DNA of 64,000 nt from Bacteroidota bacterium. Lineage in GTDB: Bacteria > Bacteroidota > Bacteroidia > NS11-12g > UBA955. Of the stretch, positions 62,372 through 64,000 are shown one piece after another. Location of the stretch: assembly GCA_018333525.1 (NCBI GenBank), contig JAGXTF010000118.1:62001-126000 (forward strand), written 5' to 3'. The position numbers were made by a program, and so were the translations under genes. The notes beneath the pieces were generated by a model that did not search any database, was not told where the DNA came from, and saw only the letters and a list, made by a program, of their open reading frames with translations. The number at the start of each line of letters is the position of its first letter. Within the stretch, counting starts at the first letter, position 1.

Positions 62372-63294
62372 TTAAAATTATAAATAATTTGGGTTAATTT
62401 TTCAGAAACCTTCCACAGTTTTCCAGCTATCTCTTTTTCATAGGATTTGTGACTTGACTTTACCAATTCAGGGTATCCGCGCATTTCATTCATTTTGGTT
62501 GGTCCAAAATATTCACCACCTGTTACACCTGTATCTGTTGCTGCTCTTAATATTGGTAATGTACCCATCTTAACGTTCTGTGCAAGTAAATTAGTAATTA
62601 TGGCTTGAACAAAAAAACCTGTATGCCTTGTAAGATTTGTTTTTGTATAGCCTGGGTGAGCTGCAACAGCTGTAATGTCAATCTTGTTCGCTTTCAGTTG
62701 TCTGTCTAATTCGTAGGCAAATAATAGGTTTGCTAGTTTGCTTTGAGTATAGGATATGTATTTGTTATATCCTTTATCAAAATTTAGGTCATCAAAATGA
62801 ATATCGGGCTTTCCCATTTTTGCCTTGTGTTGTCCGCTTGACTGTATTGCTATACGAGAATTAGGTGTGCTTTTTAATAAGTCCAAAAGTAAACCAGTTA
62901 GCAGGAAATGTCCTAAATGATTCGTTCCAAATTGAACTTCAAATTTTTGTTTGGTTAGTTCTCGTTTTACCGGAAACATAACTCCTGCATTATTTATGAG
63001 CACATCAAGTTGCTTATACTTCTTATGAAACTCTTCAGAAAATTTATGTATTGAAGCAAAGTCGGACAAGTCTAGTTGCATTAGATCTAACTTAGCAATA
63101 GCGTTTTCTTTTTTGATAAATGAAATTGCTTCATTACCACTTTTCAGGTTACGGGCAGTCATAACTACGTGAGCACCTTTACTGCTCAATACTTTTGTTG
63201 CTTCTAATCCAAGTCCACTATTTGCACCAGTAATGAGAATTGTTTTTCCCTGCTGTGAAGGAATCTCGTCTGCTGTCCAATTTCTTGTTGCCAT
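62368..63294 (-). CDS. Short-chain dehydrogenase/reductase (retinol-dehydrogenase-like)
   Basis: 308 aa, a classical/extended SDR. The nucleotide-binding motif is I-L-I-T-G-A-N-S-G-L-G-L near residue 20 (T-G-x-x-x-G-x-G). L-I-N-N-A-G-V-M is near 100 and the catalytic Y-x-x-x-K is Y-T-Q-S-K near 185. S-S-G-Q-H supplies the Ser. It is coupled to the AraC gene by a 4-base overlap (start of araC inside its end). NADP use is likely from the T-A-R-N after the second strand. The substrate is unknown. Confidence 0.9.
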   Translation of the reverse strand: MATRNWTADEIPSQQGKTILITGANSGLGLEATKVLSSKGAHVVMTARNLKSGNEAISFIKKENAIAKLDLMQLDLSDFASIHKFSEEFHKKYKQLDVLINNAGVMFPVKRELTKQKFEVQFGTNHLGHFLLTGLLLDLLKSTPNSRIAIQSSGQHKAKMGKPDIHFDDLNFDKGYNKYISYTQSKLANLLFAYELDRQLKANKIDITAVAAHPGYTKTNLTRHTGFFVQAIITNLLAQNVKMGTLPILRAATDTGVTGGEYFGPTKMNEMRGYPELVKSSHKSYEKEIAGKLWKVSEKLTQIIYNFK

Positions 63295-63315
63295 TTTTTA
63301 TATTTTTAATTACGG

Positions 63316-64000
63316 TTACTTACTCAGCTGCTTGCTGCTGGTGCGCCGGGCGGCTAGGGTGCTGGCGACGACGCTACGCAGTTTGGCAGTCTGCTGGTCG
63401 ATGGCCTGCGGGCCGTTGCCGGTAAGCAGTCGCACAGACGGCTCGTAGGCCAGTTTGGGGGCGGAGATATTGAAGGAAGTCGCAAGTGTGAAGCCAGCTT
63501 CCTTGATGGCCTTGTCGACGAAGAAGGAGAGTCGGGTCTTCTTGCCGGGGACGTGTGGGTAGAGGAACCGTAGTGCAAACAGCTCGCCGATTGTTGGGAC
63601 GGTCGAGATGGTGGCGGCGAGGAACGGGTTGTCGCCGACAAGGTAGGGGCTACCCTGCATGTCGACACGCTGCCTGGTGGAGGTCACCCCAACTGGTGCG
63701 TGACAGATCAGCGAGATGATGACCCCGTTTTCCCGGGCTAGGTGGAGGGTTTCGCCGAGCCACGGATTGTCATGGAAGTCGACCATGGGGGCGTGACCAC
63801 CTGGGGCGTGGATGAAGTCAAAGTCGGCGAAGGTAAAAGGGTCGGCCGGGTCGCGGTGACGCTGGACGAGTTCCTGCAGCGAGTGGAAAGTACCCTCGGG
63901 CAGCTTGTTGAGGCGGCGGATCAGTTCGGGGCGGTATTCAGCGAGCTCCGGCTCGCTGTTGGGCAATAGTTCGGAGATCGGGATCTTGCCTATGTGACGC
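63316..64000 (-). CDS. DJ-1/PfpI-type (glutamine amidotransferase-like) protein, partial, very GC-rich
   Basis: The frame runs off the right edge; the visible 228 codons have no start. D-F-I-H-A-P-G-G-H-A-P-M-V-D, then V-I-I-S-L-I-C-H-A-P-V-G-V, the nucleophile elbow Cys of the DJ-1/PfpI/Hsp31 family, and L-V-G-D-N-P-F-L. Function is probably glyoxalase/chaperone-like, but the family is broad. Codon use is high in G/C (many GCC, CTC, GGC), unlike every other gene in the window. The change is sharp at about 63310-63330. It may be a recent transfer, or the edge of a chimeric contig. Confidence 0.75.
   Translation of the reverse strand, partial: RHIGKIPISELLPNSEPELAEYRPELIRRLNKLPEGTFHSLQELVQRHRDPADPFTFADFDFIHAPGGHAPMVDFHDNPWLGETLHLARENGVIISLICHAPVGVTSTRQRVDMQGSPYLVGDNPFLAATISTVPTIGELFALRFLYPHVPGKKTRLSFFVDKAIKEAGFTLATSFNISAPKLAYEPSVRLLTGNGPQAIDQQTAKLRSVVASTLAARRTSSKQLSK

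Overview
The window is Bacteroidota DNA. This rests on a BamA/UppS/DUF6089 outer-membrane cluster, an STN-type TonB receptor with a DUF4249 lipoprotein, a GldH gliding lipoprotein, several proteins with type IX secretion (T9SS) sorting tails, and -7 boxes of the TAnnTTTG type. Chromosomal genes occupy about 1-17.5 kb and 60.8-63.3 kb. Between them lies a 43.3 kb mobile element, by eye more AT-rich, inserted in comM.

Left flank (1-17.5 kb). On the minus strand: the start of a sensor-like lipoprotein (window edge), bamA, uppS, two tandem DUF6089 beta-barrel genes and a methyltransferase. On the plus strand: a MoxR-like ATPase, a DUF4197 lipoprotein, a TonB receptor/DUF4249 pair, then a tight run of MBL/beta-CASP nuclease, SGNH hydrolase, lpxK, gldH and comM. 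comM is cut at its sensor-1 codons. Its 5' part ends at 17533 and its 3' part resumes in frame at 60808.

Element (17533-60810). The left end carries a large serine integrase on the minus strand, and the right end an XRE/HTH gene. The two ends share TGT. Rejoining them gives an attP made of two near-palindromic 12-bp arms around a central TG. In the rejoined circle the integrase and HTH reading frames fuse into one 577-codon ORF, so integration splits that ORF. A second copy of the right-end HTH, with a degenerate att half-site, lies at 51.1-51.3 kb and suggests accretion of modules. Cargo from left to right: a membrane-protein cluster (19.3-20.9 kb); an NA37/YejK protein paired with a membrane protein (21.2-23.4 kb); two large T9SS-exported proteins, one an M43 metalloprotease (23.8-31.7 kb); a mobility and replication core (32.4-43.4 kb) with a second serine recombinase, two VirD4/HerA-like ATPases, Dam methylase, replication-initiator-like, RuvC-like and XRE genes; a four-gene candidate defence cassette (unknown + membrane protein + NA37 + PIN nuclease, 44.0-47.7 kb); a fused nuclease-methylase-specificity enzyme (48.3-50.9 kb); and a sensory segment (51.5-60.4 kb) with a T9SS protein, a FIST/PAS-kinase/receiver operon, RadC, a small secreted Cys-rich protein, and a receiver plus a PAS/DHp protein with no ATPase domain. 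No relaxase or full conjugation set was recognised.

Right flank. After comM come an AraC regulator overlapping an SDR oxidoreductase and, abruptly from about 63.31 kb, a strikingly GC-rich DJ-1/PfpI-like gene that runs off the window and may be transferred or chimeric.

The best candidates for new biology are the att-spanning integrase-HTH ORF and the two NA37-plus-membrane-protein loci, one of them with a PIN nuclease.
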